The notes beneath the pieces are model-generated. The model was not told where the DNA came from and did not search any database. It saw only the letters and a list, made by a program, of their open reading frames with translations. 64,000 bases of DNA from Fistularia commersonii (taxonomy: Eukaryota; Chordata; Actinopteri; Syngnathiformes; Fistulariidae): contig JBBMNZ010000015.1 of NCBI GenBank assembly GCA_037954325.1, positions 11,262,501 to 11,326,500 on the forward strand. The letters run 5' to 3'. Positions within the stretch are counted from its first letter, which is position 1. Each line of letters begins with the position of its first letter. A program made the position numbers and the translations under genes. Below, in pieces: positions 63,840 to 64,000 of the stretch.

Positions 63840-64000
63840 TAATGCACTTGACCGGATAACTAGTGAGGGCAAAGTAGTTAACAGTTTCTATTTTCTAGTG
63901 AGAAAGGATGAATTTTGGAGTGAATCTAGGCATCTAGTATACTAGCTAACACGTTTTTAACCTCATTAGGTAATGTCTTCAATTTTCTAGCGGTTTATAT
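63840..64000. repeat. continuation of the ACTAGT satellite
   Basis: Contains 'ctagtatactagctaacacg' (63937-63956) and 'aacctcattaggtaatgtc', matching the 62-63 kb units. It is cut by the window end. Confidence 0.85.

Overview
The window is vertebrate nuclear DNA, most likely from a ray-finned fish. Genes are split into short GT-AG exons with many introns of only 76-95 bp. Dinucleotide microsatellites are everywhere. The interspersed repeats include teleost-type LINE 3' ends, a Tc1-type deletion element and the 'fish' CR1-like AATTTCCCC/GATAAG tail. The proteins are clearly vertebrate. Nothing bacterial or viral was seen. The species cannot be fixed from the sequence; the very high density of tandem repeats fits some teleost lineages better than others.

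Five protein-coding genes can be read. (1) 1805-2185, + strand: terminal coding exon of a GABA-A receptor beta subunit, best matched to beta-4; its other exons lie before the window. (2) 19023-25039, + strand: a seven-exon VSIG1-type cell-adhesion protein (V-set, C2-set, one membrane span, short tail). (3) 34479-28192, - strand: complete seven-exon tmlhe (trimethyllysine dioxygenase, 410 aa) with the full iron-binding triad. (4) 37708-49470, + strand: complete twelve-exon mpp1 (p55 MAGUK scaffold, 467 aa), divergent from tmlhe. (5) 51997-56800, + strand: complete five-exon vamp2 (synaptobrevin-2, 111 aa), whose start codon is cut by the first intron (AT|G). I assembled all four multi-exon genes by hand; every exon phase closes and the totals are multiples of three.

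Between and inside the genes, most of the DNA is degenerate tandem repeat. Almost every large intron or spacer has its own unit: 16.99-18.82 kb, 25.19-26.58 kb, 28.74-29.82 kb, 40.15-41.20 kb, 41.55-42.46 kb, 44.83-45.29 kb, 46.15-46.96 kb, 50.44-51.03 kb, 62.0-63.1 kb. Several of these arrays appear to have grown out of parts of one dispersed fish repeat. Recognisable mobile elements are LINE fragments at 7.6, 9.3, 14.3, 21.9, 23.9 and 35.2 kb and a Tc1/mariner deletion derivative at 36.49 kb.

Functionally the genes are not one pathway. gabrb and vamp2 serve synaptic inhibition and vesicle fusion, mpp1 is a membrane-cytoskeleton scaffold, vsig1 is an epithelial adhesion molecule and tmlhe starts carnitine synthesis in mitochondria. 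From known human gene positions, the first four have relatives on the human X (GABRQ, VSIG1, TMLHE, MPP1) while VAMP2 is on 17p, so the window looks like conserved X-type synteny joined to a 17p-type gene. I found no convincing new multi-gene system. The most unusual items are the split vamp2 start codon, the stop/donor overlap plus NAGNAG acceptor in vsig1, the repeat-seeded satellites, and two unassigned exon-like segments (12586-12777 and about 63380-63410, both - strand).
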